From: Luteimonas rhizosphaerae
GTDB taxonomy: Bacteria > Pseudomonadota > Gammaproteobacteria > Xanthomonadales > Xanthomonadaceae
DNA: 64,000 bases
Assembly (NCBI RefSeq): GCF_002849595.1
Contig: NZ_NRQR01000012.1
Span: forward strand, 143,328 to 207,327
Direction: 5' to 3'
This document shows, one piece after another, positions 57,301-64,000 of this stretch. The notes under the pieces were generated by a model. It saw nothing but the letters and a program-made list of their open reading frames with translations. It had not been told where the DNA came from and did no database searches. The translations under genes were made by a program, and so were the position numbers. Numbering within the stretch: the first letter of the stretch is position 1; each line of letters starts with the position of its first letter.

Positions 57301-57890
57301 TGGCGGATCGGGCGCAGACCGTGTCCGTGGGCAGCGCCGGGAGTGAGCGGCAGATCGTCAACGTCGCGGCGGGGACGGAAGACACCGATGCGGTGAACGT
57401 GTCCCAGCTTCGCGCTACGGAACAAGGAACGGTGCGTTACGACACGAATCCCGATGGCAGCCCGGACACCACGCAGATCACTCTCAACCAGGGCGGCGGA
57501 GCAGTGTCATTGCGCAACGTGCGCGCCGGTGTGAATGGCACCGATGCCGTCAACGTCGCCCAGATGAACGCCGGGATCGAGCGCGCAGTGCAGTCCGCCA
57601 ACGACTACACCGACATGCGCCTGGGGCAGATGCAGTCCGATGTCTGGGAAATCGACCGCGGCTATCGCGCCGGCGTCGCATCGGCGATGGCGGTGGCCGG
57701 GTTACCCCAGGCCTATCAGCCGGGCCGGAGCATGGTCGCCGCGGCGGTCAGCGGTTACGAGCGCGAGGCGGGACTGGCCGTCGGCATCACGACGATTTCC
57801 GAGAGCGGCCGCTGGGTCTACAAGTTCAGCGGCACCACCAACACGCTCAACGATGTCGGCGTCACCGTGGGTGCGGGCATGCAGTGGTGA
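51348..57890 (+). CDS. YadA-like trimeric autotransporter adhesin
   Basis: The 2180-aa outer-membrane adhesin starts with an extended signal peptide (MNRVFRKVWNRTLGIVVVASE, ESPR type; cleavage near residue 55). A head region about residues 200-400 contains SLxIGxGA-type repeats, then long stalk repeats. YadA-head-like strings (SVALGxxA, GVAIGxxA) recur near 1203-1391 and 1888-2022. Neck-like elements VNVGQLAPVV and TDAVNVxQL recur throughout. The last ~95 residues (NDYTDMRLGQMQSDVWEID to GAGMQW) form the YadA anchor beta-barrel. A 226-residue module is duplicated nearly exactly. Two Cys pairs (C149/C162, C230/C239) occur in the head. Binding partners cannot be predicted. A response regulator precedes it. 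Confidence 0.93.
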   Translation: MNRVFRKVWNRTLGIVVVASELAKQGGVAAVCGDRRRVPVLTALAVGLLCAAPVFGQTAAGADAADGDAVAEAVERHLQELDDNAQDRTSSLLFSSSLMSAEFQPRSTAGGGMVAPTGVINPGGLTGGTLPGLVNYLQQFLVGGNYQQCGLLGNGQLLPTECLTISRANFRYAFTGVNLLGVDLLTLPNVADLNGNRPSDHTTILGRASSESYLTVTNAQYGAQNNTPTCTIAGIVGVCVPGVSTYTWSTLPAQDFQIIVGDGAAANGSNTVVMGTNATHRLPSTAWTGTGAPDGNYAARLGNAVVVGHGANGTADRQVILGANASSTHVNSVALGANATTGRGALTGYTAPGLAATRSSVGSVSIGSGASTRQLTNVAAGTQATDAVNVEQMQGLVAEVNEGNALAVAYDTADRDTITLDPGGTIIANLAPGAITAGSTQAVNGAQLFGVAESVAGGLGGGAAVAADGTVTAPTYVLQDGAVTASDVGTAFANVDARTTTNTTDITNLTNGTAGLVQQDADTLAITVAGATGGTTVDFTNSGGGARTLDGVAGGLVASGSNQAVNGAQLFSANAAIASHLGGGAVANADGAVSAPSYSIAGTSYDSAGTAFAAIDGALADAAETALFAVEYDTDAGGAPDLGRITLGAPGTPTTIGNLAAGVAADEAVNVGQLAPVVAGLGGGAAIDPTTGAVTGPTYTLDDGTGAAVAFDTVGGALTNLDGRTSDNTTNITTLLAGTAGLVQQADATAPVTVAAATGGDVVDFGNVDGDSRVLDGVAAGTVTAGSTQAINGGQLAGVAGSVATHLGGGATVAADGAVTAPAYDIRGASFDNVGAAFAAVDTAFDAVGEGVDELAELAVRYDTDAGGDPDFTRISLQGAGGTAVGNVAAGVAADEAVNVGQLAPVVSGLGGGAAIDPTTGAVTGPTYTLDDGFGAPEDFDNVGGALANLDVRTSDNTTNVNALLAGTAGLVQQDAASLVIRVGGQTLGTEVDISDAVGDGRRLAGVADATEATDAVNLGQLAAVGGSVATHLGGGATVAVDGTVTAPAYDIRGASFDNVGAAFAAVDTAFDAVGEGVDELAELAVRYDTDAGGDPDFTRISLQGTGGTTIGNVAAGVAADEAVNVGQLAPVVAGLGGGAAIDPTSGAVTGPTYTLDSGANTGATLQYDNVGAALGNLDARVVSNTALIVGLDDSGASSYLRVNSTGAAAQAIGADSVALGQNAIANGDGGVAIGLNAVTGDAADPTRINEVAIGNNARATAQNSTAVGGGAIASGPQSTALGSNAQATGSNSLAVGRGAVAGSIGTAVGMNANAAGTRATALGQGAQAAGTDSTALGQFASASGANSVALGLGSLADRDNAVSVGTAAGLRQVINVGDGTADTDAVNLRQLTAVEAQIDDLDALAVQYDDATQTRLTLAGAGGTVLANVAAGVAADEAVNVGQLAPVVESLGGGAAIDPVTGAVTGPTYTLDDGSGTPVDVDTVGDAVANLDGRTSGNTTSINNLLAGTAGLVRQDPATEVLTVGAQTGGTQVGFANDAGAARRLTGVATGIDDTDAVNVVQLRDAIVDVNGDSVFAVRYADDGAGNPDYARIDLAGAAGTTLGNVAAGIAADEAVNVGQISPLIDALGGGAGLDPGTGAVNGPSYELDGGAVVATDVGTAVTNLDGRTTANTTNITNNTTDITNLLDGTAGLVQQDPGTLVVTVAGESGGDEVSLANVAGDARRLSGVADGIEDDDAANIAQLRAVEGQVGELDTLGVRYDAADRSTITLGGAGGTTLDNLAAGQVAAGSMQAINGGQMHASLSSVASILGGGASVDAVGGLVSPEYGIQGALYTTIGSALSALDTGLSQANTRIDNLAVGGGVEDPLVAVDGDRDGSDDATAMRGSRGVAIGSDATKNGEYGIAVGGDSYAAGDHDIAIGGNARVYADFSTALGTNTVVTENANEAVVVGESAVVAEAGGTALGQGASVTAEGAVALGQDSVADRAQTVSVGSAGSERQIVNVAAGTEDTDAVNVSQLRATEQGTVRYDTNPDGSPDTTQITLNQGGGAVSLRNVRAGVNGTDAVNVAQMNAGIERAVQSANDYTDMRLGQMQSDVWEIDRGYRAGVASAMAVAGLPQAYQPGRSMVAAAVSGYEREAGLAVGITTISESGRWVYKFSGTTNTLNDVGVTVGAGMQW
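53748..54147 (+). repeat. adhesin direct repeat, copy 1
   Basis: About 400 bp starting GGCAGCGTCGCCACGCACCT and running to ACGCTCGACGACGG recur 678 bp downstream with a few substitutions, in frame. Confidence 0.85.
54426..54825 (+). repeat. adhesin direct repeat, copy 2
   Basis: This is the second copy of the stalk module, offset 678 bp (226 codons) from copy 1. Differences are mostly silent or conservative. Confidence 0.85.
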
Positions 57891-57994
57891 ACGTGCACGG
57901 TGTCCGGTCCGCCGGGCGCCGGCAGGTGCGCCGTCATCGCCAGGAGGCGTGACGCGCGCACGGCCACCGCGTCGACACGATCGCCGCGCGTGGG

Positions 57995-58000
57995 AATAAT
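57995..58000 (+). promoter_or_regulatory. candidate -10 (AATAAT), leaderless spacing
   Basis: AATAAT-ACGGG-ATG lies at the nucleoside hydrolase start in an otherwise G/C-rich region. Confidence 0.35.
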
Positions 58001-58005
58001 ACGGG

Positions 58006-58944
58006 ATGACCGGACGCATCCCGCTTCTCATCGATACCGACCCGGGCGTCGACGACGCCCTCGCGCTGCTGCTGGCGCTCCACGACCGCGACCACGACGT
58101 CGTCGGCCTGACGATCGCCGCGGGCAACGTCGGGCTGCGGCATACCGTCGCCAATGCACTGAAGCTGTGCGAAGTGGCGGGACGCGGCGACATTCCGGTG
58201 TACGCCGGCAGCGCCGCGCCGCTGCTGCATGCCGCGCCCGATGCGGCCTACGTGCACGGCGACGACGGCTTCGGCGACGTCGGCTACGCACCGGCCGCGC
58301 GGGCGGCGGAGACGGAGCATGCGGCGCTGGCGATCCTGCGGCTGTCGCACGCGCATGCCGGACGCCTGGTGCTGGTCGCCCTCGGGCCGCTGACCAATAT
58401 CGCGCTCGCGCTCAAGCTCGATCCGACGCTGCCGGAGCGCATCGCGCGGTTCGTGGTCATGGGGGGCGCGGTCACGGCGCACGGCAACATCACGCCGGCC
58501 GCGGAATTCAACGTCTACTTCGATCCCGAAGCCGCGAAGATCGTGTTCGACGCGTTCCCGCGCTTCGACCTGGCGGACTGGGAGGCCACGGTCGCGCACG
58601 GCCTGCCGCACGATGCCGTGGTCGCGTGGATGCAGGCGGGCGGCACGCGGGCGACGTTCTACGAGGCGATCTCGCGCAAGACCCGGGACTGGTCGGCCGA
58701 CCGGCGCGGCGACGACTGGCATTCGGCCGATGCGCTGGCGATGGCCTGGGTGCTGGCGCCGGACGGCGCGCTCGAGACCGCCGAGCGACCGGTCGATGTC
58801 GTGCTCGCGCCCGGCCCGGCCCGCGGCGTCACCCTGGTGGACTGGCAGCGCCAGCTCGGCCTGCCGGACCGCGCCCGCATCCTGCTGCGTTACGACCGGC
58901 CCCGGTTCGAGGCGATGATCCGGGCCGCGCTGCAGGCGGCGTGA
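58006..58944 (+). CDS. nucleoside hydrolase (IUNH family)
   Basis: The 312-aa hydrolase cleaves ribonucleosides to base and ribose. The Ca2+ and ribose site is [15 protein letters not shown] (residues 7-21), with [46 protein letters not shown] in outline and a C-terminal [12 protein letters not shown]. Specificity (inosine/uridine or other) cannot be read. It stands alone after the adhesin. Confidence 0.92.
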   Translation: MTGRIPLLIDTDPGVDDALALLLALHDRDHDVVGLTIAAGNVGLRHTVANALKLCEVAGRGDIPVYAGSAAPLLHAAPDAAYVHGDDGFGDVGYAPAARAAETEHAALAILRLSHAHAGRLVLVALGPLTNIALALKLDPTLPERIARFVVMGGAVTAHGNITPAAEFNVYFDPEAAKIVFDAFPRFDLADWEATVAHGLPHDAVVAWMQAGGTRATFYEAISRKTRDWSADRRGDDWHSADALAMAWVLAPDGALETAERPVDVVLAPGPARGVTLVDWQRQLGLPDRARILLRYDRPRFEAMIRAALQAA

Positions 58945-58975
58945 GCGAGACTTGCGCCGCGCCGGGGCGGGCGGT

Positions 58976-58981
58976 TAAGAT
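58976..58981 (+). promoter_or_regulatory. rpmE2: candidate rpmE2 -10 (TAAGAT)
   Basis: TAAGAT followed by GCCGCTCTTCCC lies 34 nt before the L31 ATG at 59016. Confidence 0.4.
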
Positions 58982-59015
58982 GCCGCTCTTCCCTTGCGCA
59001 ACTTTGGTGCCCGCC

Positions 59016-59264
59016 ATGAAGGCCGACATCCACCCGAATTACAGCGAAGTCGTGTTCCAGGACGTGACTTCCGATTTCCGTTTCCTCACCCGCTCGACCC
59101 TCGCGGCCACCGCGAAGGAAAAAGTCCAGTGGGATGACGGCAACGAATACCCGCTGATCAAGATCGACGTGTCCTCGGCCACGCACCCGTTCTACACGGG
59201 TCAGAACAAGATCATGGACACCAGCGGTCGCGTCGACAAGTTCCGCAAGCGCTACGCCAAGTAA
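59016..59264 (+). CDS. rpmE2: ribosomal protein L31 type B
   Basis: The 82-aa L31 begins [16 protein letters not shown] and ends [13 protein letters not shown]. It lacks the CxxC zinc ligands of type A L31, so it is the zinc-free paralog, which in other bacteria is induced under zinc limitation by Zur. No Zur box is evident. A terminator follows. Confidence 0.95.
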   Translation: MKADIHPNYSEVVFQDVTSDFRFLTRSTLAATAKEKVQWDDGNEYPLIKIDVSSATHPFYTGQNKIMDTSGRVDKFRKRYAK

Positions 59265-59308
59265 TCGCGGGCGCGTCGCGGCGACGCGACGTCCTGCCGA
59301 TCTGCTGG

Positions 59309-59336
59309 AGCGGCCGTCCTTCGGGACGGCCGTTTT
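59309..59336 (+). terminator. rho-independent terminator of rpmE2
   Basis: CGGCCGTCC-TTC-GGGACGGCCG is followed by TTTTCG, 44 nt after the stop. Confidence 0.85.
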
Positions 59337-59443
59337 CGTTTGCCTGCGCCCTCCGTCCCACCCGCTGCACCGACGTGCGGCGGGCGTCGCCGTGTTCGAC
59401 GTGGGTGGAATGCTGTGGGCCGTCGGCCCGCGGATGGCTATGC

Positions 59444-59449
59444 GATAAT
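59444..59449 (+). promoter_or_regulatory. gltA: gltA promoter (extended -10, TGCGATAAT)
   Basis: GATAAT preceded by TG at the extended -10 position lies 71 nt before the gltA GTG. The region also has a GAGGAG Shine-Dalgarno before the start. Confidence 0.6.
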
Positions 59450-59520
59450 TGATGCGTTGCGGCATCGGCCGCACCCGTCTGACCGGTCGTGGCATGACCG
59501 GCGAAATGAGGAGCCATTGC

Positions 59521-60795
59521 GTGTCTGAATCCAATTCCGCTCTCGATCAGGTCGTCCTGGACGCCGCCGGCAAGTCGGTGACGCTGCCCGTACTGCACGG
59601 CACCCTGGGCAATCCCTGCATCGACATCTCGAAGCTGCCGAAGGAAACCGGCTGCTTCACCTACGACTCCGGCTTCACCGCCACGGCGAGCTGCAAGTCC
59701 GCGATCACCTACATCGACGGCGACGAAGGCGTGCTGCTGTACCGCGGCTACCCGATCGAGCAGCTGTCGGAGAAGTCGAACTTCCTCGAAGTGGCCTATC
59801 TGCTGCAGATGGGCGAGCTGCCGACCCAGGACGAGTTCGCGAAGTTCGAGCACGAAGTCACGCATCACACGATGATGCACGAGTCGCTGAAGAGCTTCCT
59901 GCAGGGCTTCCGCCACGATGCGCACCCGATGGCGATGCTCGCCGCGTCGGTCGCGTCGATGTCGGCGTTCTATCACGACACGCTGGACCTGCAGGATCCC
60001 GAGCAGCGCCGCCTCGCCGCGATCCGCCTGATCGCCAAGGTGCCGACGCTGGCCGCGGCCGCGTATCGCTATTCGATCGGCCAGCCGATCCGCTACCCGC
60101 GCAACAGCCTGGGCTACGTCGACCGCTTCCTGCACATGATGTTCGAGGTGCCGAGCGAGCCGCTGGAGCTCAACCCGGTCGTCGCCAAGGCGATGGACCT
60201 GCTCTTCATCCTGCATGCCGACCACGAGCAGAACGCGTCGACCTCGACCGTGCGTCTCGTCGGTTCGACCGGTGCGAATCCGTATGCGTCGGTCGCCGCC
60301 GGCATCACCGCGCTGTGGGGCCCCGCGCACGGGGGCGCCAACGAGGCCGTGCTCAAGCAGCTGGCCGAGATCGGCGATGCGAAGAACGTCGAGAAGGCGG
60401 TGGCGCGCGCCAAGGACAAGAACGACCCGTTCCGCCTGATGGGCTTCGGCCACCGCGTCTACAAGAACTTCGATCCGCGCGCCAAGATCATCCGCGAGAT
60501 GACCCACAAGGTCCTCGGCGAGTTGGGCGTCAACGATCCGCTGCTGGAAGTGGCGATGAAGCTCGAGGAAGCGGCGCTGAAGGACGACTATTTCGTCGAG
60601 CGCAAGCTCTACCCGAACGTCGATTTCTACAGCGGCATCATCTACAAGGCGCTGAATATCCCGACCGAGATGTTCACCGTGATGTTCGCGATCGGCCGCA
60701 CGGCCGGTTGGGTCGCGCACTGGCTGGAGCAGCAGGTCGATCCGGAAGCGAAGATCGGCCGTCCGCGCCAGATCTACAACGGCGCCCAGCGCTGA
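59521..60795 (+). CDS. gltA: citrate synthase
   Basis: The 424-aa hexameric-type (type II) citrate synthase condenses acetyl-CoA with oxaloacetate. Key motifs are [29 protein letters not shown] (with catalytic His), [24 protein letters not shown] (His) and [11 protein letters not shown] (Asp). The GTG at 59521 is chosen because AGGAG lies about 10 nt upstream and homologs begin SE-. A terminator follows. Confidence 0.96.
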   Translation: MSESNSALDQVVLDAAGKSVTLPVLHGTLGNPCIDISKLPKETGCFTYDSGFTATASCKSAITYIDGDEGVLLYRGYPIEQLSEKSNFLEVAYLLQMGELPTQDEFAKFEHEVTHHTMMHESLKSFLQGFRHDAHPMAMLAASVASMSAFYHDTLDLQDPEQRRLAAIRLIAKVPTLAAAAYRYSIGQPIRYPRNSLGYVDRFLHMMFEVPSEPLELNPVVAKAMDLLFILHADHEQNASTSTVRLVGSTGANPYASVAAGITALWGPAHGGANEAVLKQLAEIGDAKNVEKAVARAKDKNDPFRLMGFGHRVYKNFDPRAKIIREMTHKVLGELGVNDPLLEVAMKLEEAALKDDYFVERKLYPNVDFYSGIIYKALNIPTEMFTVMFAIGRTAGWVAHWLEQQVDPEAKIGRPRQIYNGAQR

Positions 60796-60815
60796 GTCCG
60801 CGCCAGGCCGGTCAC

Positions 60816-60842
60816 GCAACGCCCCGCATCCGCGGGGCGTTG
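60816..60842 (+). terminator. rho-independent terminator of gltA
   Basis: A CAACGCCCCGC/GCGGGGCGTTG stem with a 5-nt loop lies 20 nt after the stop, followed by TCGTTC. Confidence 0.75.
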
Positions 60843-60939
60843 TCGTTCGGGGCGTGCCATTCCGCCGCCGCCGCGGGCGTCACGCCTGGTTGATGGCGTC
60901 GCCCGCACGCTGCGACGATTCTTCGGGCGGGACGACGTC

Positions 60940-61866
60940 ATGCATGTGCTGATCACCGGTGGCAGCGGTTTCCTCGGGCGCGCCTTGACCCGACGCCTGC
61001 GCGCGACGGGATTCGACGTGACCTGGCTGTCGCGCGACACCGCGCGCGATGCGCCCGCCGGCGTGCAGGTGCGCGACTACGCGTCGCTGTGGTCGGACGA
61101 CCGGTTCGATGCGGTCGTGAACCTGGCCGGCGCCGGCATCGCCGACAGACGCTGGAGCGAGTCGCGCAAGCAGCAGCTGTTCGACAGCCGGCTGATCCCG
61201 ACCCGGGTCGTCGTGGACTGGATCCAGTCCGCGCATGTGCGGCCGCGCGTGCTGCTCAGCGGCTCGGCGATCGGCTGGTACGGCGCGCAGGGCGACCCCC
61301 CCCTCGACGAGGACAGCGCCGCGCACGACGAATTCCAGCACCGCCTGTGCGCGCGCTGGGAGGAGGCGGCGATGGCCGCCGAGGCCCACGGCGTGCCCGT
61401 GGTCCGGCTGCGCACCGGCGTCGTGCTGCATCCCGAGGGCGGCATGCTGCAGCGTCTGCTGGTGCCGTTCCGGCTGGGGCTCGGCGGCCGGCTCGGCGAC
61501 GGCACGCAGATCCTGAGCTGGATCGCCCGCGAGGACTGGGTCGAGGCCGCTCTGCAACTGGTGCAGGCGCACCTGACGCCGACGCCGGCGACGCCCGTGC
61601 CGGTCGGGGCGTTCAACCTGACCGCGCCGGGCGCGGTCGACAATGCGTCGTTCACCCGCACGCTGGCCGGCGCGCTGCACCGGCCAGCGGTCTTCGTGGT
61701 GCCGGCGCGGGCGCTGCGGCTCGGCCTCGGCGAGATGTCGACGCTGCTGCTCGACGGCCAGCGCGTGGCGCCGGCGCGTCTGCAGGAACGCGGCTTCGTG
61801 TTCGCCTGGCCGGAGCTCGCGCCGTATCTCGCGTCGCAGTTGGGGACGGATGCCGCCGCGGATTGA
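60940..61866 (+). CDS. YfcH family (TIGR01777) epimerase
   Basis: The 308-aa extended short-chain dehydrogenase has GGSGFLGRALTRRL for NAD(P), VVNLAGAGIADRRWSESRK and a C-terminal DUF1731 (RLGLGEMSTLLLDGQRV). The substrate is unknown. It is a stand-alone gene between gltA and the convergent sirtuin gene. Confidence 0.9.
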   Translation: MHVLITGGSGFLGRALTRRLRATGFDVTWLSRDTARDAPAGVQVRDYASLWSDDRFDAVVNLAGAGIADRRWSESRKQQLFDSRLIPTRVVVDWIQSAHVRPRVLLSGSAIGWYGAQGDPPLDEDSAAHDEFQHRLCARWEEAAMAAEAHGVPVVRLRTGVVLHPEGGMLQRLLVPFRLGLGGRLGDGTQILSWIAREDWVEAALQLVQAHLTPTPATPVPVGAFNLTAPGAVDNASFTRTLAGALHRPAVFVVPARALRLGLGEMSTLLLDGQRVAPARLQERGFVFAWPELAPYLASQLGTDAAAD

Positions 61867-61976
61867 GGCGCTGCCGGAAGCGTCTCCGACCGTTCGCGAT
61901 TCGTGATGGTGCGGCGGACGACGCGTGCCGCGCCCGCGCACAGGTTCACGTCGAATCGCAGCAGGACCGATGCCGC

Positions 61977-62735
61977 TCAGCCGGTGTCGAGGCGACGCCG
62001 GATATCGGGGCCGGCCGTGGCGAGCAGGGCGCCCAGCCGCGCGAACCCGTCGGCTGCACCGGTCTGCCAATGCGCATCGGCGCGCGGCGACAGCGCCGTC
62101 CGCATCGGATTGATCTCGACTACCGGCGTGCCGGCCTGGAGCGCGACATCGGGCAATCCGGCGGCGGGCCAGACCAGCGCCGACGTGCCGACGACGACCA
62201 GCAGCTCGCTGTCCACGATCGCCGCATGCGCCTCGCGCCAGGCGGTGTCGGGCAGCGGCTCGCCGAACCAGACGACGTCCGGCCGGAACGCGCCGCCGCA
62301 GACCGCGCAACGCGGCGGCGCCTCGCGCGCGCCATCGGTCGCGGCCACGGGCGCCTGCAACATCGGATCGGGGTCGACGCGTGCGCCGCAGTCGATGCAG
62401 CGCGACGCGAGCAGGCGACCGTGCAGATGGATCGCGTCGGTGCTGCCCGCGCGCTCGTGCAGATCGTCGACGTTCTGGGTCACCACCCGCACCACGTGAC
62501 CTGCGCCCGCCAGTGCCGCGATTCCGCGATGGCCGGCGTTGGGCGCGGCGGCGAGGACCGCGTGCGCGCGCCAGCGGTACCAGCCCCAGACCAGCGCCGG
62601 GTCGCGGCGGAACGCGGCCTCGGTCGCCAGCTCGGCCGGATCGAACCGCGCCCACAGGCCGGTCAGCGCATCACGGAACGTCGGGATGCCGCTGTCGGCC
62701 GACAGGCCCGCGCCGCTGAGCACCGCGATCCGCAT
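61977..62735 (-). CDS. cobB: NAD-dependent protein deacylase (sirtuin, CobB-like)
   Basis: The 252-aa sirtuin removes acyl groups from lysine. Motifs are AVLSGAGLSADSGIPTFR, TQNVDDLHERAG, HLHG with catalytic H105, four zinc cysteines C113, C116, C143 and C146, and VVVGTSALV. Residues Y53 and R56 (YxxR) fit class III sirtuins with desuccinylase activity. It starts 7 nt after the antiporter stop, on the same strand. Confidence 0.92.
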   Translation of the reverse strand: MRIAVLSGAGLSADSGIPTFRDALTGLWARFDPAELATEAAFRRDPALVWGWYRWRAHAVLAAAPNAGHRGIAALAGAGHVVRVVTQNVDDLHERAGSTDAIHLHGRLLASRCIDCGARVDPDPMLQAPVAATDGAREAPPRCAVCGGAFRPDVVWFGEPLPDTAWREAHAAIVDSELLVVVGTSALVWPAAGLPDVALQAGTPVVEINPMRTALSPRADAHWQTGAADGFARLGALLATAGPDIRRRLDTG

Positions 62736-62742
62736 CGCGGTC

Positions 62743-64000
62743 TCAGGCCGGCTGCGGCGTCGACGGTGGCTCGCTGCCCGGACGCACCGGGCGGAACGGC
62801 GGCGTCGACATCACCATCTCGGCGAGCGAGTACGCCAGTTCGCGCTCGGCCAGCACCGCGCCGTCGGCGCCGTGCTCGAGCAGATGCTTGACCTCGCCGT
62901 CGCTGTGCGCGCGCGCCAGCACGGTCAGCGCGGGATTGATCGCCTTCATGCGTTCGATCGCCTCGCCGGCCTCCAGGGCCTGCGGGATCGCGAAGATCGC
63001 CAGCGCGGCGCGTTCGGGCGCGGCGTCGTGCATCACCGCTTCCAGGGCCACGTTGCCGCGCACGACCAGATAGCCGCGTTCGCGCGCCTTGCGCACGAGT
63101 TCGCTGTCGTCCTCGACGATCACCAGCGACACGCCGCGTTGCTGCAGCAGGTCCGCGAGCTGGCGCCCGACGCGCCCGTAGCCGACCAGGATCGCGTGGC
63201 CGTGCAGGTCGGCGGGCAGCTGGTTCTCGGGTGGGAGCGTGGCGGCGTGCGCGGCTTCGGCGCTGCGCAGCGCCTCGTCCTTCTTCGCCTGCCAGCGGTC
63301 GAGCCAGCCGAACAGCAGCGGATTGACGATGATCGACAGCAGCGCACCGGCCAGCACCAGGTCGCGGCCGTCGGGCGGCAGCAGCTGCAGGCTCACGCCG
63401 AGACCGGCGAGGATGAAAGAGAACTCGCCGATCTGCGCGAGGCTGGTCGAGATCGTCAGCGCGGTCGAGCGCGGATGCTTGAACAGCCGCACGATCCAGT
63501 ACGCGGCGATGGACTTGCCGACCACGATGATCAGGAACGTCGCCAGCACCTGCCACGGGTGCTCGACGAGGATCAGCGGATTGAACAGCATGCCGACCGA
63601 GACGAAGAACAGCACCGCGAACGCATCGCGCAGCGGCAGCGAATCGTTCGCGGCTTCGTGGCTGAACTCCGACTCGTTGAGCACCATGCCGGCGAAGAAC
63701 GCGCCGAGCGCGAACGACACGCCGAACAGCGTGGCCGAACCGAACGCGACGCCCAGCGCGATCGCCAGCACCGACAGCGTGAACAGTTCGCGCTGCCCGG
63801 TACCGGCGATGCGTTCGAGGATCCACGGGATCACCCGGCGTCCGACCAGCAGCATCACCGCGACGAAGGCGCTGACCTTGAGCAGGGTCCACAGGATGGT
63901 CAGCAGGATCGCGCCGACGCCGGGCGCCGCATCGCCGCCGCGGTCGGTGTAGACCTCCGCCAGCACCGGCAGCAGCACCAGCGCCAGCACCATCACCAGA
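62743..64000 (-). CDS. Kef/YbaL-type cation:proton antiporter, 5' end outside window
   Basis: The coding frame stays open to the window edge, so the N-terminal helices and start are missing. Several membrane helices of a CPA2 antiporter (FGVSFALGAFFAGMVLNESEFSH, FVSVGMLF, LAQIGEFSFILAGLG) are followed by a cytosolic TrkA-N/RCK domain near residues 265-380 of the visible part (HAILVGYGRVGRQLADLL). It has the KefB/YbaL architecture and would exchange K+ or Na+ for protons under redox or stress control. The ion and the regulation are inferred. It is followed by cobB after 7 nt. Confidence 0.88.
   Translation of the reverse strand, partial: LVMVLALVLLPVLAEVYTDRGGDAAPGVGAILLTILWTLLKVSAFVAVMLLVGRRVIPWILERIAGTGQRELFTLSVLAIALGVAFGSATLFGVSFALGAFFAGMVLNESEFSHEAANDSLPLRDAFAVLFFVSVGMLFNPLILVEHPWQVLATFLIIVVGKSIAAYWIVRLFKHPRSTALTISTSLAQIGEFSFILAGLGVSLQLLPPDGRDLVLAGALLSIIVNPLLFGWLDRWQAKKDEALRSAEAAHAATLPPENQLPADLHGHAILVGYGRVGRQLADLLQQRGVSLVIVEDDSELVRKARERGYLVVRGNVALEAVMHDAAPERAALAIFAIPQALEAGEAIERMKAINPALTVLARAHSDGEVKHLLEHGADGAVLAERELAYSLAEMVMSTPPFRPVRPGSEPPSTPQPA

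Noticed and set aside
54279..57425. A 1048-codon minus-strand frame within the adhesin
   Set aside because: It is the complement of the repetitive adhesin sequence; its repeats follow those of the adhesin.

Overview
The window is about 70% G+C, and its gene content and order point to a gammaproteobacterium of the Xanthomonadaceae/Lysobacteraceae (Lysobacter, Luteimonas or a relative). The main clues are the conserved lysM-dprA-smg-topA-tsaC block divergent from def-fmt-rsmB, zapA followed by 6S RNA and a 5-formyltetrahydrofolate cyclo-ligase gene, the rpoD type, and a LuxR-type response regulator next to a giant trimeric autotransporter. The genus is an inference. Almost everything is chromosomal core. 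I see no phage, insertion sequence, tRNA, rRNA or CRISPR array.

Layout. 1-860: two DUF4124 secreted proteins. 1076-7139: gltB-gltD glutamate synthase. 7329-15663: tsaC, topA, two tandem GYF_2-RDD membrane protein genes (one frameshifted), smg (broken), dprA and a LysM protein. 15801-18553: def-fmt-rsmB. 18601-21535: three family-2 glycosyltransferases. 21557-25868: a RibA-type protein, two bacterial-PH-domain membrane proteins and an LpxL-family acyltransferase. 26008-28476: dtd and rpoD. 28841-33753: rpiA, an EVE protein, the cyclo-ligase, 6S RNA, zapA, a ZapB-like coiled coil and a GGDEF-EAL protein. 33855-37395: a UPF0149 gene and two M24 peptidases. 37459-40118: a PilZ protein overlapping a DUF1631 protein. 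40287-43228: rph-VOC-rdgB-hemW. 43339-50239: yicC, gmk, rpoZ, spoT (broken), ridA and recG. 50496-57890: response regulator and a 2180-residue trimeric autotransporter adhesin. 58006-64000: nucleoside hydrolase, type-B ribosomal protein L31, citrate synthase, a YfcH-like epimerase, a sirtuin and a Kef-type antiporter cut by the window edge.

Functional themes. Central metabolism (GOGAT, citrate synthase, RpiA) sits beside translation and RNA quality control (Def, Fmt, RsmB, TsaC, Dtd, RNase PH) and envelope functions (glycosyltransferases, acyltransferase, adhesin). Two c-di-GMP-linked genes are present: a GGDEF-EAL enzyme and a PilZ receptor.

The most notable observations are these. (1) Three genes are out of frame: spoT lost about 32 nt from the core of its TGS domain, smg lost about 31 nt near its N-terminus, and a GYF_2-RDD gene has two single-base losses at G runs. 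They are real lesions or assembly errors, and read mapping would decide. (2) The response regulator and the adhesin share an 11-bp sequence about 160 bp upstream of each start codon; at the adhesin it is the core of a perfect inverted repeat, a candidate operator. (3) Several genes have a -10-like hexamer only 5-7 nt before the start codon, which predicts leaderless mRNAs. (4) The adhesin has a near-identical 678-bp tandem module and two cysteine pairs in its head.
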